64,000 bases of DNA from Anaerolineae bacterium (GTDB taxonomy: Bacteria; Chloroflexota; Anaerolineae; Aggregatilineales; UBA3940), in the NCBI GenBank assembly GCA_016926255.1, contig JAFGOY010000017.1, positions 1 through 64,000 on the forward strand, given 5' to 3'. Below are positions 49,862-58,811 of the stretch, piece after piece. The position numbers and the translations under genes were made by a program. The notes beneath the pieces are model-generated. The model was not told the DNA's origin. It saw only the letters and a list, made by a program, of their open reading frames with translations, and did no database searches. Numbering within the stretch: the stretch's first letter is position 1; the number at the start of each line of letters is the position of its first letter.

Positions 49862-51130
49862 CTAGGCCCTGCCGCGCAGGTGGACGGCTTCGGCGACGCG
49901 GGCAACGGCGACGAGGTAGGCACCCATGCGCGGATCGACGCCGAACTGGTCGGTCATCTCGTAGACGTGGTGGAAAGCGTCGGTCATTGTCCGCCCTAAC
50001 CGCTCGTGGACGGTTTCAAGGTCCCAGTAGTAGCCGTAGGAGTTCTGCACCATCTCGAAGTAGGAGACGGTCACCCCACCGGCGTTGGCGAGGATATCGG
50101 GAACGACCAGGATGCCGTTCTCGTGGAAGATGCGGTCGGCTTCGGGGGTAGTGGGGCCGTTGGCCCCCTCGACGATCAGCCTGGCCCGGACATCGGGGGC
50201 ATTGTCGGCGCGAAGCTGGCCTTCGATGGCACACGGGGCCAGCACGTCGACATCGAGCGTCAGCAGTTCCTCGTTGCTGATGGCGGAAACTCCGTCGTGG
50301 GTATCGGCGTAGCCTTCGAGCAGGCCGCCGTGTGCGTCGGCATGCCGGGCAAGATCGTCGTAGTCGAGACCGTTGGGGTTGTAAATCCCGCCGGTGACGT
50401 CGCTGGTGGCGATCACCTTCGCGCCGTATTCCTTGCTGAGAATCTCGACCGCGTGCCGCCCGACATTGCCGAAGCCCTGCACGGCAACGGTCGCCCCTTC
50501 GAGCGGCATGCTAAGCCGCTGCGCGGCGAGCGCGGCGCAGATCGAGAGGCCCCGGCTGGTGGCGTCGGTGCGGCCCGCCGAACCGCCAAGCGGGATCGGC
50601 TTGCCGGTGATCATGCCGAACTCGTTGTGACCCTTGATCACGGCGAACTCATCGGCCATCCAGGCCATGATCTGCGGGTTGGTGAATACGTCAGGGGCCG
50701 GGACGTCCTTGTCGAGGCCGAGGATGTGGCCCACCTGCCGGATGTACTCGCGGCTCAGGCGTTCCAGTTCGGTAGGGGACATGATTTTCGGGTTGCAGAT
50801 CACGCCGCCCTTCGCACCGCCAAGCGGGATGTTGACGACTGAACATTTCCAGGTCATCCACATCGCCAGGGCGCGAACGGTATCGATGGTTTCGTCGGGG
50901 TGAAAACGGATGCCGCCCTTTGTCGGACCGCGCGAGTCGTTGTGCTGGACACGAAACCCCTTGAAGATTTGCGTGGATCCATCGTCCATCCTGACGCCGA
51001 GCGTGACGTGCATCTCGCGCATCGGCTCACGAAGCAGGGCGTGGACGGATTGTTCAAGCTGGAGAATTTCAGCGGCGTGGTCAAGCTGCGCCTGTGCGAT
51101 CTTCCAGGGATTGAGGGATTCATCAGCCAT
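49862..51130 (-). CDS. NAD(P)-dependent glutamate dehydrogenase
   Basis: A 422-residue Glu/Leu/Phe/Val-type dehydrogenase interconverting glutamate and 2-oxoglutarate plus ammonia. Substrate-domain motif: VQHNDSRGPTKGGIRFHPDETIDTVRALAMWMTWKCSVVNIPLGGAKGGV, with the catalytic lysine; then DVPAPDVFTNPQIMAWMADE, and a Rossmann domain with VAVQGFGNVGRHAVEIL. Cofactor preference is not evident. AAGGAG precedes the ATG. Its leader contains two large inverted repeats, which suggests control at the RNA level. Confidence 0.95.
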   Translation of the reverse strand: MADESLNPWKIAQAQLDHAAEILQLEQSVHALLREPMREMHVTLGVRMDDGSTQIFKGFRVQHNDSRGPTKGGIRFHPDETIDTVRALAMWMTWKCSVVNIPLGGAKGGVICNPKIMSPTELERLSREYIRQVGHILGLDKDVPAPDVFTNPQIMAWMADEFAVIKGHNEFGMITGKPIPLGGSAGRTDATSRGLSICAALAAQRLSMPLEGATVAVQGFGNVGRHAVEILSKEYGAKVIATSDVTGGIYNPNGLDYDDLARHADAHGGLLEGYADTHDGVSAISNEELLTLDVDVLAPCAIEGQLRADNAPDVRARLIVEGANGPTTPEADRIFHENGILVVPDILANAGGVTVSYFEMVQNSYGYYWDLETVHERLGRTMTDAFHHVYEMTDQFGVDPRMGAYLVAVARVAEAVHLRGRA

Positions 51131-51153
51131 TATCGAATGCTCCTTAGCGGGCT

Positions 51154-51258
51154 AGTGTTTCGCGGTGTAAATATCTTCCTGTTTTCGGGGTCTTCGCGAA
51201 ACACTCAGGCAGTTGGGCAAAGCGGGCAGCTAACACTGGCCGCATCTCGGCCCAACTG
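51154..51258 (-). ncRNA. Structured 5' leader of the glutamate dehydrogenase gene
   Basis: On the minus strand, 5' to 3': arms CAGTTGGGC and GCCCAACTG (51258-51250, 51218-51210) enclose an inner 8-bp stem with one mismatch (51243-51236 with 51229-51222) and a 6-nt loop. A second stem of 11 bp follows, AGTGTTTCGCG/CGCGAAACACT (51205-51195, 51164-51154). The second stem ends 9 bp before the AAGGAG. No known riboswitch class fits what I can recall. The rest of 51259-51543 is featureless except for the divergent gene's upstream region. Confidence 0.5.
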
Positions 51259-51543
51259 CAAAGATAACAACAAATTGTTCCAGGTGACCTATCATAACCG
51301 CCGGGCGAATCCGGGCGATACTCTTACAGTGTATGGCGAGTGGCGGGAGAAGGATAGCGATGGGTATCCTGAGTCGGGTGGATAGGTGTCATGGTCGGGA
51401 CGGAATTTGTTGCGGCTCTGTAATGTGATGAACGACTCGCCGGGATGGCGATTCGCCATCAGCAGGAAATATTCGCATAATACCATCGTTCTGTCAGCAG
51501 ACAAGTGGAGGGCCTGATCGGTTCGAAAGGGACAACCGATTCT

Positions 51544-52560
51544 ATGTGGAAAGATTTGAGGCTCGCAGTGCTGATCGCCATCTGCCTGATCGTCCTTGGC
51601 GAGGGCGCGGCATGGCTTGCCGACTCGCAGCGTGACAGGCCGCCGCCGGGTCTGGGCACCAATCACCCGACTGTCGAAGAACGATGGCGGGATTTGAGAA
51701 AGGCGGCGAGACGGTCAGAAAGTATAGACTGTGTTTTCTTCGGCAACTCGATGGTCGGGTCTGCAATCGATGCCGGTATCATCGAGCAGGCAATTGGCAA
51801 TGAACTGGGGCAGGCTGTCAACTGCTACGATCTGTCGGCGTCGGGCATGACGGCGTCCGACGTGGGCATATTTGGCGAAATCGTGGTGGAGTTCTATAAA
51901 CCATCACTGATCGTCTATGGGATCAGCGCCCGTGACTTTTCCGAGGCGTTTGGGCAGGATGTCGACGAGGCGATGCTGGAATCGGAGTGGATACGATACC
52001 GACAGGGTGAGCCATCGCCGGGGGGCTGGCTGGGCCATCATTCTGAGGCGTACGGTCAGGTACTGGGATTGACTTCCTGGCTCAAGTATTTCTCTACGAA
52101 TTGGACGCATCGCGACCCGGAACTACTCGATCTCCAGGATGACCGCACGGTGGAGGAAAGGCTGGGGGTCGTCAATATCATACCCGGTGACCAACTAGCT
52201 GCCCTGAAAACGCCGGAAGTCTCGGCAAGCGACATCGCCGGGTTGGATCAACTGATGGCGCTGCGCGATCAGAGTGTGACGGTGATCCTGGTCGAGATGC
52301 CGGTATACGAGGGTGTGTGGGAGCCGGTGTTCGGAGGATACGAGAATTACGCCGACCGGTTCCTCGCGCCGATGGATGCCTACGCCGAAGAGAACGACGT
52401 GGTGTTCATCCACTCGACGCCTTTTACACTGGTCGATGCGGAGGATTGGATCGACTGGGAACACATGGAGAAGTCGGGGCAGCGGGTATTCAGCGAATGG
52501 CTCGGCGAGCAGATTGTTGATGGCATCACCGAAGGTAAGATCGAAATTCCGACTGACTGA
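51544..52560 (+). CDS. SGNH-hydrolase-like protein, companion of MBOAT acyltransferase
   Basis: A ~338-residue protein. One N-terminal membrane helix (LRLAVLIAICLIVLGEGAAWL), then an SGNH fold: block I FFGNSMVGSAIDAGIIEQA (Ser in GNSM), block III-like IVYGISARDFSEAFGQ, and block V DWEHMEKSGQRVFSEWL (Asp, His). Such proteins (AlgX/AlgJ-like) transfer acetyl groups to exported polysaccharide. The ATG at 51544 matches the paralogue's start (MWK); a GTG at 51505 also opens the frame. It is the first of a duplicated pair upstream of the MBOAT gene. Confidence 0.8.
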   Translation: MWKDLRLAVLIAICLIVLGEGAAWLADSQRDRPPPGLGTNHPTVEERWRDLRKAARRSESIDCVFFGNSMVGSAIDAGIIEQAIGNELGQAVNCYDLSASGMTASDVGIFGEIVVEFYKPSLIVYGISARDFSEAFGQDVDEAMLESEWIRYRQGEPSPGGWLGHHSEAYGQVLGLTSWLKYFSTNWTHRDPELLDLQDDRTVEERLGVVNIIPGDQLAALKTPEVSASDIAGLDQLMALRDQSVTVILVEMPVYEGVWEPVFGGYENYADRFLAPMDAYAEENDVVFIHSTPFTLVDAEDWIDWEHMEKSGQRVFSEWLGEQIVDGITEGKIEIPTD

Positions 52561-52667
52561 GTATGGCGATTCGCCTGTGGCCTGAAACAATCGCATAATA
52601 ACGTCAATCTGCCAGTGGATGAATACACCATTTGAATCCGCACCTCGAAGGGGAAAAACAGCGCTGT

Positions 52668-53677
52668 ATGTGGAAAAATACAGGACTCGCGATTCTGTTT
52701 GCCGTTTGTTTGCTGGCGTTTGGCGAGGGGGCGGCCTGGTTGGTCGATCCGCAGCGTGATATGCCACCGCCGGGACTCGGCACCAACCACCCATCGTTTG
52801 ATGTCATTTGGGGGGGGCGGTCAAGGAAGCGCGCCGGACAGATGATATCAACTGTTTTTTTATCGGCAACTCGATGGTCGGGGGGGCGGTTGATGCCGAA
52901 GCCGTGGAGCGAATCATCAACGGGGAAGCAGGACAGGCTGTCAACTGTTACAACCTAGCGGCGGGAGGCGTAACAGCTTCCGAAGCCGGACTTCTCAGCG
53001 AAATCATCATGGATACCTACGATCCGGTGTTGATCGTTTACGGAATAAGTGCCCGTGACGTGTCCGGAGCTTTCGGGCAGGATGTCAGCGACGCGCTGCT
53101 CGATTCGGCCTGGATACAATACTGGCTGGGCAATCCGTCGCCGGGGGGATGGCTGGGTCATCATTCCGAGGCATACGGGCAGATACTGGGTGTCGTTGGG
53201 TGGTACAAACATCTCTTTCAGGATTGGCAGCATAGTTATAAAGAAGAGATACCTACCGAGGTAAGGCTGCGTGTGGACTTTGTGGAAGACGCGCGGCTGT
53301 ACGATCTCAAAGCGCTGGTGCCCTCAGAGAGTGACCTGGCCGGACTGGACCAGGTACTGGCGCTGCGCGAGCAGGGGGTGACGGTGATCCTGGTTGAAAT
53401 GCCATTTTACGAAGGTGCGCTGGAGCCGGTGTTCGGGGGGTACGAGAATTACGCCGACCGGTTCCTTGCGCCGATGGATACCTACACCGAGGTAAATGAC
53501 GTGGTGTTCATCCACTCGACGCCTTTCACACTGGTCGATGAGAACGACTGGACGGACTGGGAACATCTGAATGAGTCCGGACAGCAGATATTCAGCGAAT
53601 GGCTCGGCGAGCAGATTGTCGATGGCATCGCCGAAGGAAAGATTACGATTCAGGCTCATCAATATGCTGCTGATTGA
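52668..53677 (+). pseudogene. Second SGNH paralogue with frameshift in a G8 tract
   Basis: It is about 60% identical by eye to the gene at 51544 (MWKNTGLAILFAVCLLAFGEGAAWLVDPQRDMPPPGLGTNHP). The frame breaks at eight consecutive G (52810-52817): frame 1 reads DVIWGG then RSRKRAG, while frame 2 continues the paralogue-like GGAVKEARRTDDINCFFIGNSMVGGAVD. Nine G would restore an alignment of equal length. The rest of the coding sequence is intact to its stop with conserved DWEHLNESG, so this is either a recent mutation, a switchable locus or an assembly error. Overlaps the MBOAT start by 14 bp. Confidence 0.75.
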
Positions 53678-55106
53678 AAATACTTCTCCCATCCTGATAG
53701 TATTGTTCGGCTTTTCCGGGCTGGTGCTGGCCGGATACTATCTTCTGCCCCAGCGGATGCGGACGATCTGGCTGCTGGCGAACTCCTATGGGCTGTATGT
53801 GCTGTGGGCCGGGACACATGCGATTGTTCTGCCGGTCTACACGCTGATCGTCTATGGGCTGGGCCGCTGGCTCGACCGGACGGAGAAGGGTCGGACGGCA
53901 ATCTCCTGGCTGGGGATCGGGTTCAGCGTGGCGGCTCTGGCGTTTTTCAGGTACCCGCAGGACATACTGACTCCGCTGTTCGACGGGGCGGGGAACGTCG
54001 CTGCGAGGATCATGTTCCCGGTGGGTTTCTCCTATACGGTCATGTCGGGGATCGCCTACCTGGTCGACGTGAGGCATGGGCGAACTCCGGCCTACAAGAA
54101 GCTGACCGACTTTGCGCTGTTCCTGGCCTACTTCCCGAAACTGCTCTCCGGGCCAATCGAGCGGGCGCAGGTGTTCATCCCGAAGCTGATCGAGCCGCAG
54201 CGTGTCGACCGGGAGGCGGTGGGGCGGAACCTGTTACGCATCCTCGTGGGGTTATTCCGCAAGCTGGTGATCGCCGATATGCTGGTGACGATCATCCCGA
54301 CGTGGGTGTTCGCGCGGCCTGCGCAATTTAGCGCGCCGGAACTGGCGCTGTGGCTGGTGGCCTACTCTTTTTACCTCTACAACGATTTCGCCGGGTACAG
54401 TCGGATCGTGCGGGGGATCAGTGGATTGTTCGGGATCGAACTGACACAAAACTTCGACGCACCGTATTTCTCGAACAGCTTCAGCACCTTCTGGAACCGG
54501 TGGCATATCTCACTTTCGCACTGGCTGCGCGATTACATCTTCTATCCATCGAGCCGGATTCTTCGAAAATTCTTCCCTGATCGGAATCACCTTGCCAATG
54601 TGTTCATCCCGCCGGTGCTGACGATGCTGGTCAGCGCTGTGTGGCATCAACTCAGCCTGACGATGCTGCTGTGGGGCGGACTGCATGGGATGTTTATGGG
54701 GATCGAGCGGCTGCTTTCGCTGCGAGGGCGGCGGGTGCCGGTCAACCAACAACCTTTATGGCGCAGGGCCGGGTCAACGCTGCTGGTGTTCGTGCTGGTG
54801 ATCCTGGTGTGGGTGCCGTTCCGTACCTGGGGGCAGGAGACGATTGCCTACTGGCTTGGGCTGCTGAACTTCAGGACGTGGGGCGATCTGCTGATCGCGT
54901 CGAACTGGGCGATCGTCGGTGGGACGATGGCGGTGGTGATGCTCTCGGTGGGGCTGGATGTGATCCAGTTCAAAGGCGGCGAACCGGTGATCATGAAATG
55001 GCCCCAACTGCCGCGAACGGTTCTGGTCGTCGTGATGATCATCGTGCTGGCGATCAGTATCAATGCGGGCTGGCTGACTCCACCGTTTGTTTACCAGGGG
55101 ATTTGA
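53664..55106 (+). CDS. MBOAT-family O-acyltransferase
   Basis: A 480-residue polytopic membrane protein of the AlgI/DltB type. Family signatures: FPVGFSYTVMSGIAYLVDV, LFLAYFPKLLSGPIERA, WNRWHISLSHWLRDYIFYPSSR and the catalytic-His region LVSAVWHQLSLTMLLWGGLHGMFMGIER. It moves acyl groups from a cytosolic donor across the membrane to the SGNH partners upstream. Start ATG at 53664 inside the end of the preceding gene, so translation is likely coupled. It overlaps the WD40 lipoprotein gene, so all four genes are co-transcribed. Confidence 0.93.
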   Translation: MLLIENTSPILIVLFGFSGLVLAGYYLLPQRMRTIWLLANSYGLYVLWAGTHAIVLPVYTLIVYGLGRWLDRTEKGRTAISWLGIGFSVAALAFFRYPQDILTPLFDGAGNVAARIMFPVGFSYTVMSGIAYLVDVRHGRTPAYKKLTDFALFLAYFPKLLSGPIERAQVFIPKLIEPQRVDREAVGRNLLRILVGLFRKLVIADMLVTIIPTWVFARPAQFSAPELALWLVAYSFYLYNDFAGYSRIVRGISGLFGIELTQNFDAPYFSNSFSTFWNRWHISLSHWLRDYIFYPSSRILRKFFPDRNHLANVFIPPVLTMLVSAVWHQLSLTMLLWGGLHGMFMGIERLLSLRGRRVPVNQQPLWRRAGSTLLVFVLVILVWVPFRTWGQETIAYWLGLLNFRTWGDLLIASNWAIVGGTMAVVMLSVGLDVIQFKGGEPVIMKWPQLPRTVLVVVMIIVLAISINAGWLTPPFVYQGI

Positions 55107-55107
55107 T

Positions 55108-57054
55108 TTGAAACGCATATTGTATCGTTCTGGGCTGCTGCTGGCGCTGCTGATCCTTGCGGGCTGTGCGGCAGACCAATCGCCGGTTTATGAGAATCCG
55201 CTGGCGGGGGTGCCACCGGAAGGGGCCGAGGCGCGGCTGGGGTGGGGGGCGATCAGCGGGATGGCGGTCGCGCCCGACGGTGAAACGGTCGTCTTTGCGA
55301 CGCGCTGCGCGCTGCTTTTCTATAGCATCGATCCGCTGGCTCTGGTGCGTATCGATCCACTGGACTTTGTGCCGCTCAGTATCGACTGGTCGGCGGATGG
55401 GTTGACTCTGGCGCTGGGGCGCGAAGATGGGCGGGTGATCCTGTGGAACGTGGACACGGGCACACCCATCGGGGAGATCGATACGCGGACGCGGCTGGTC
55501 AACCGGGTGGCTTTCAGCCCCACCGGCGATCGACTGTTAACCGGTTCGGAAGGCGGGCAGGTGATCGTGTGGGACGCGGCGGGCGCAGCGGTGCAGTCGT
55601 TCAGCACGGATGAGTACCGGGTCGGGGTGCTGGCGTGGAGTTTCGGCGGCACGCTGATCGCGGCGGCGGGCGAAACGGGCGTCAGCGTGTGGAACGCATT
55701 GACCGGTGACCTGATCGCCACGCGGCAGTTCCCCGATACCGTCCACGATCTAGCGTTTATCGACGACGGAGACCTGATCGCGGTGGCTTACGGCTACCTC
55801 GATACCGGGGAAGGGCGTCCGCCGGGAGGACTGGCGATCTGGAATGTGCCCGCCGACTCGGTGACGATGGTCGAGCGGGGGGCACTGGCCCCGTGGAGTG
55901 TCGACTGGCAGCCGGGCGGCGATCGGCTGGCGTCGGGCTGGGGCGGGACGACGCCCGTTCTCGTTGAAGCGGATGGAACGATCCTCGACGCTTTTAGCGA
56001 TCAGCCTGAAACGCCGTTCGACGAACTGGTCGAGGTGGCCTGGATCGACGAGCGGACGCTGCTGACCCGATCGCAGCATGGGGTGATCGGGGTGTGGAAC
56101 ACACGGCGGGAGCGGCTGATCGACTCGGCGACGATCACCGGGCACATCGACGTGGTGAGCGGGGTCGACTGGTCGGCGGATGGCACGCAGATCGCATCGG
56201 CGGGGCTGGATGGACGGGTGATCGTGTGGGATGCGAAAACGGGCGAGGAAGTGCTGCGGCTGGTCGATGCGGATCACAACCGCGCGCTCGACGTGGCGAT
56301 CAGCGACGATGGCGTGTGGCTGGCGGCGGCGTGGGGATCGCAGCAGGGTGAGGAGATCGAGGGGCAGGCGATTGGTATCTACGATCTGGAAGATGGGCGG
56401 CAGGTCGTGCGGATCGACGGCGGGGTGTTTGCATGGGCAGCGGGCGGCGATCAACTGGTGGTGGCTGATGAAAATCGCGCGGCGATATGGTCGTTTGCCG
56501 GTGACAGAGTGATCGACCTGGCTGTGCTGAACGATTCGATCAACCGGCTGGCGTGGTCGGGCGATGGACGATGGATCGGCGGGGCGGCGGGCGCTGAGAT
56601 AATCGTCTGGGACGCAGCATCGGGGGATGTGGCGTATCGACTGGTGCATCCATCGGGCGAGGTGAGCGATCTCGACTTCAGCCCGGATGGCGAAATGCTG
56701 GCGGCGGTCGCGTACGGGGGTCGGCTGGCCCGCTGGGAACTGTCGGGCGGTATGGTGAATGATTGGACCGACCCACCGGTCGATTATTTCAACGCGCTGG
56801 TGTTCAGCCCGGCGGGGGATCGGCTGGCGGCGGGGATCGGCTTCCACGCGGGGGCGGGTCTGCTTTACGACGCGGCGACCGGGGAGCAGATCGGGCTGTA
56901 CGCGGATCAGAACGGCCCGGTGCTCGATCTCGACTTCAGCCCGGACGGGACGCGGATCGCGGTTGGTTCGACGGGGGGGACGGTTGTTGTGTGGGGCGTG
57001 GAGCAGGATTCATCCACAGATTACACAGATATCACAGATTTTTGGTCTGGTTGA
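55108..57054 (+). CDS. WD40-repeat lipoprotein
   Basis: About 648 residues. Lipobox in LLLALLILAGC, then at least 12 WD40-type repeats (AFSPTGDRLLTGSEGGQVIVWD, VDWSADGTQIASAGLDGRVIVWD, LDFSPDGTRIAVGSTGGTVVVWG), enough for two beta-propellers. An extracytoplasmic scaffold is likely. I infer a TTG start at 55108 after AGGGGA; the upstream MBOAT stop overlaps. The last ~12 residues (STDYTDITDFWSG) are encoded by a CCACAGAT repeat that has run into the gene. GC is about 65%, higher than the paralogue at 60505. Confidence 0.88.
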   Translation: MKRILYRSGLLLALLILAGCAADQSPVYENPLAGVPPEGAEARLGWGAISGMAVAPDGETVVFATRCALLFYSIDPLALVRIDPLDFVPLSIDWSADGLTLALGREDGRVILWNVDTGTPIGEIDTRTRLVNRVAFSPTGDRLLTGSEGGQVIVWDAAGAAVQSFSTDEYRVGVLAWSFGGTLIAAAGETGVSVWNALTGDLIATRQFPDTVHDLAFIDDGDLIAVAYGYLDTGEGRPPGGLAIWNVPADSVTMVERGALAPWSVDWQPGGDRLASGWGGTTPVLVEADGTILDAFSDQPETPFDELVEVAWIDERTLLTRSQHGVIGVWNTRRERLIDSATITGHIDVVSGVDWSADGTQIASAGLDGRVIVWDAKTGEEVLRLVDADHNRALDVAISDDGVWLAAAWGSQQGEEIEGQAIGIYDLEDGRQVVRIDGGVFAWAAGGDQLVVADENRAAIWSFAGDRVIDLAVLNDSINRLAWSGDGRWIGGAAGAEIIVWDAASGDVAYRLVHPSGEVSDLDFSPDGEMLAAVAYGGRLARWELSGGMVNDWTDPPVDYFNALVFSPAGDRLAAGIGFHAGAGLLYDAATGEQIGLYADQNGPVLDLDFSPDGTRIAVGSTGGTVVVWGVEQDSSTDYTDITDFWSG

Positions 57055-57137
57055 GTGTGTTGGCTGATAGACTTGGATCGGTTGGGGCTGCGGATAGCAG
57101 GGATTCGATCCGCGAATTGCGCGAATTACGCTAATTA
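57010..57137. repeat. 178-bp repeat relative entering the WD40 gene
   Basis: ATCCACAGATTACACAGATATCACAGATTTTTGG (57012-57045), the GAGTGTGTTGGCTGATAGACTTGGATCGG spacer and GGGATTCGATCCGCGAATTGCGCGAATTACGCTAATTAG. The first ~45 bp overlap the 3' coding end of the WD40 lipoprotein. This follows the same block order as 3596-3774, but with the blocks in the opposite order (CCACAGAT first). Confidence 0.75.
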
Positions 57138-57180
57138 GCTGTGCTCGCTACCGCTCGCAAATCAATCTTTTCCGGCGTTC

Positions 57181-57837
57181 TTATCCCATCGTTTTGATGG
57201 CTTCAACAAGTTGATCGAACGCTTTGCAGTTGTTTCTGGTGAGATACGGTGACCGTGTAGAGTTCAATTGGTGATACTTTTGGTAGCTGAACAACTCTGG
57301 CACCACCGTCAACCATTCACGCCGACTGCGCCCCTGAACAATGTGGGCTTCTCTTTCGATGGCCTGTCGAACCAGATACCAACCGTAACGCTGTGACGGA
57401 ACACTCCCATAAAACCCGTAACTGCGTGAGGAATATGGGAAATACTCAACGATAAATACACCTCTGGCGACTGCTTTAAGTTCACATTTCTCGATCAAGT
57501 CCTTAAAGTATTCGGTCCAATATGTATCAGATGCATACTTTCTTCGATCCAGCCGAAATATCGGGTAGTCAAGTGTTCCGTGTCGTAAATTTGTAAATGT
57601 GTCCTCCAAGAGATCGGAATCTGGTTCTTCAACCTTACGAGGTTCTTCGGGTGATCGAGGATTCAGCAATAAAAGCACAACCGGCGCATTTGGATTGCCT
57701 AGAAAGGGCTGCGGAAGTTCATCGGGACGAATCTTTGTTTCGTCGGATGCTTTCTTGTTGAATGCTTCAATAGCGGGCAGATCATCTTTCAAGATATAAG
57801 AGGCTGCCGTCGGTAAATCCAGCCAGGGGTTGCGCAT
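57181..57837 (-). CDS. Hypothetical protein of foreign composition
   Basis: A 218-residue protein with PVVLLLLNPRSPEEPRKVEEPDSD near residue 50; the 'LLLLNP' strand-turn resembles the active-site strand of uracil-DNA-glycosylase-like folds, but no other signature supports this. Middle part: FRLDRRKYASDTYWTEYFKDLIEKCELKAVARGVFIVEYFPYSSRSYGF. GC is about 46%, well below neighbours, suggesting acquisition. AGGG precedes the ATG. Function not assigned. Confidence 0.6.
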   Translation of the reverse strand: MRNPWLDLPTAASYILKDDLPAIEAFNKKASDETKIRPDELPQPFLGNPNAPVVLLLLNPRSPEEPRKVEEPDSDLLEDTFTNLRHGTLDYPIFRLDRRKYASDTYWTEYFKDLIEKCELKAVARGVFIVEYFPYSSRSYGFYGSVPSQRYGWYLVRQAIEREAHIVQGRSRREWLTVVPELFSYQKYHQLNSTRSPYLTRNNCKAFDQLVEAIKTMG

Positions 57838-57877
57838 AATTTAAACCCTGCTTTCTCTGAAAAGCGCGTTGTTGTGC

Positions 57878-57960
57878 GGGGGCAGCGTGCTGCGCCCGCC
57901 AGTCGACTAGCAGTCGACCGGGATCATCTTTAGCCCGGCGTCTTCAGCGCCGAGAGATTC
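57878..57960. repeat. Palindrome cluster CGGGGGCAG..GCGCCCG and CCCGGCG
   Basis: GCGGGGGCAGCGTGCTGCGCCCGC, GTCGACTAGCAGTCGAC and TAGCCCGGCGTCTTCAGCGCCGAGAG succeed each other between the start of one leftward gene and the stop of the next. They resemble the REP cluster at 60384-60465 and the pair at 13918. Confidence 0.6.
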
Positions 57961-57961
57961 C

Positions 57962-58636
57962 CTAATACTCCACATCCAGCGGCACATAGCCCGCATCATC
58001 GACCAGGTACCTCGCGTCGCGGAGGCTGAGACTACCCCGGTAGTATCGATTATCGGCGTTGGCGCTGGCTAATGCCGCGCACAGGGCTTCGGGGGCGGCG
58101 GCGCGGATCGACTCGATGGATGGGTAGCCTGCGTCGATGATCCACACGGCAAAGACCGGGCTGACATAGCGCAGGCGGGAAAGGTCGGCAAGGCGGGCGA
58201 GGAGCAGCGCCTCGTCGTCGGTGAGGTCAAGTTGCTGGGTGAGTTCGTTTCGCGCATCTTTTGCCGCGACCCGGTCGAAGAGGTGGATGGTTGTTTTGAT
58301 CCCGGTCGATTCGAGCTTCTGCTTGATCTCGTCCGGCAGGTTGGGAAAGTCGGCGATGGGGCGGGCCTGCGGGTGGTAGCTGTTGACCTCGCGGCGGAGG
58401 ACGGTCAGGTAGTCGACCGGGAGCGAGGTGACTCCGGCGAAGCGCTCGACCTTCTGCTTCGTTTTCAACGCCTGCTGGAGCGCGTCGAGATCGTGGATTC
58501 CCTGCGCGTGGATCGCCGCAAATCGCTCGTCGATCTGATCGAGGAGAATCTGCTGGCTGGGGATCAGATCGGCGGATTGCAGCTTCTGCTTCAAGATGTC
58601 GAGTGAGATGGTGGACAGATCGATATAGTATCCCAT
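57962..58636 (-). CDS. DUF4332-like helix-hairpin-helix protein
   Basis: A 224-residue all-helical protein with repeated helix-hairpin-helix rhythm: QKLQSADLIPSQQILLDQIDERFAAIHAQGIHDLDALQQALKTKQKVERFAGVTSLPVDYLTVLRREVNSY, then FPNLPDEIKQKLESTGIKTTIHLFDRV. That layout fits DUF4332-type proteins, whose role is unclear but may be nucleic-acid binding. GGGAG precedes the ATG. It is alone in its transcription unit. Confidence 0.7.
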   Translation of the reverse strand: MGYYIDLSTISLDILKQKLQSADLIPSQQILLDQIDERFAAIHAQGIHDLDALQQALKTKQKVERFAGVTSLPVDYLTVLRREVNSYHPQARPIADFPNLPDEIKQKLESTGIKTTIHLFDRVAAKDARNELTQQLDLTDDEALLLARLADLSRLRYVSPVFAVWIIDAGYPSIESIRAAAPEALCAALASANADNRYYRGSLSLRDARYLVDDAGYVPLDVEY

Positions 58637-58811
58637 CGAAGGCTCCCGGTGCAGTTACAGGGCAGAACATTTGTGCTTATTACCTCATAGTATCGCATAT
58701 CTTCGGCAGGTGCGCAAGCGGTTGTACATCGGCGCGAGGTGAGGATAAACTAACGTCTATCCGACAATTCGCTTCGTTCATTGGGAGACAATAAAAAGGG
58801 AAGGGTGATCG

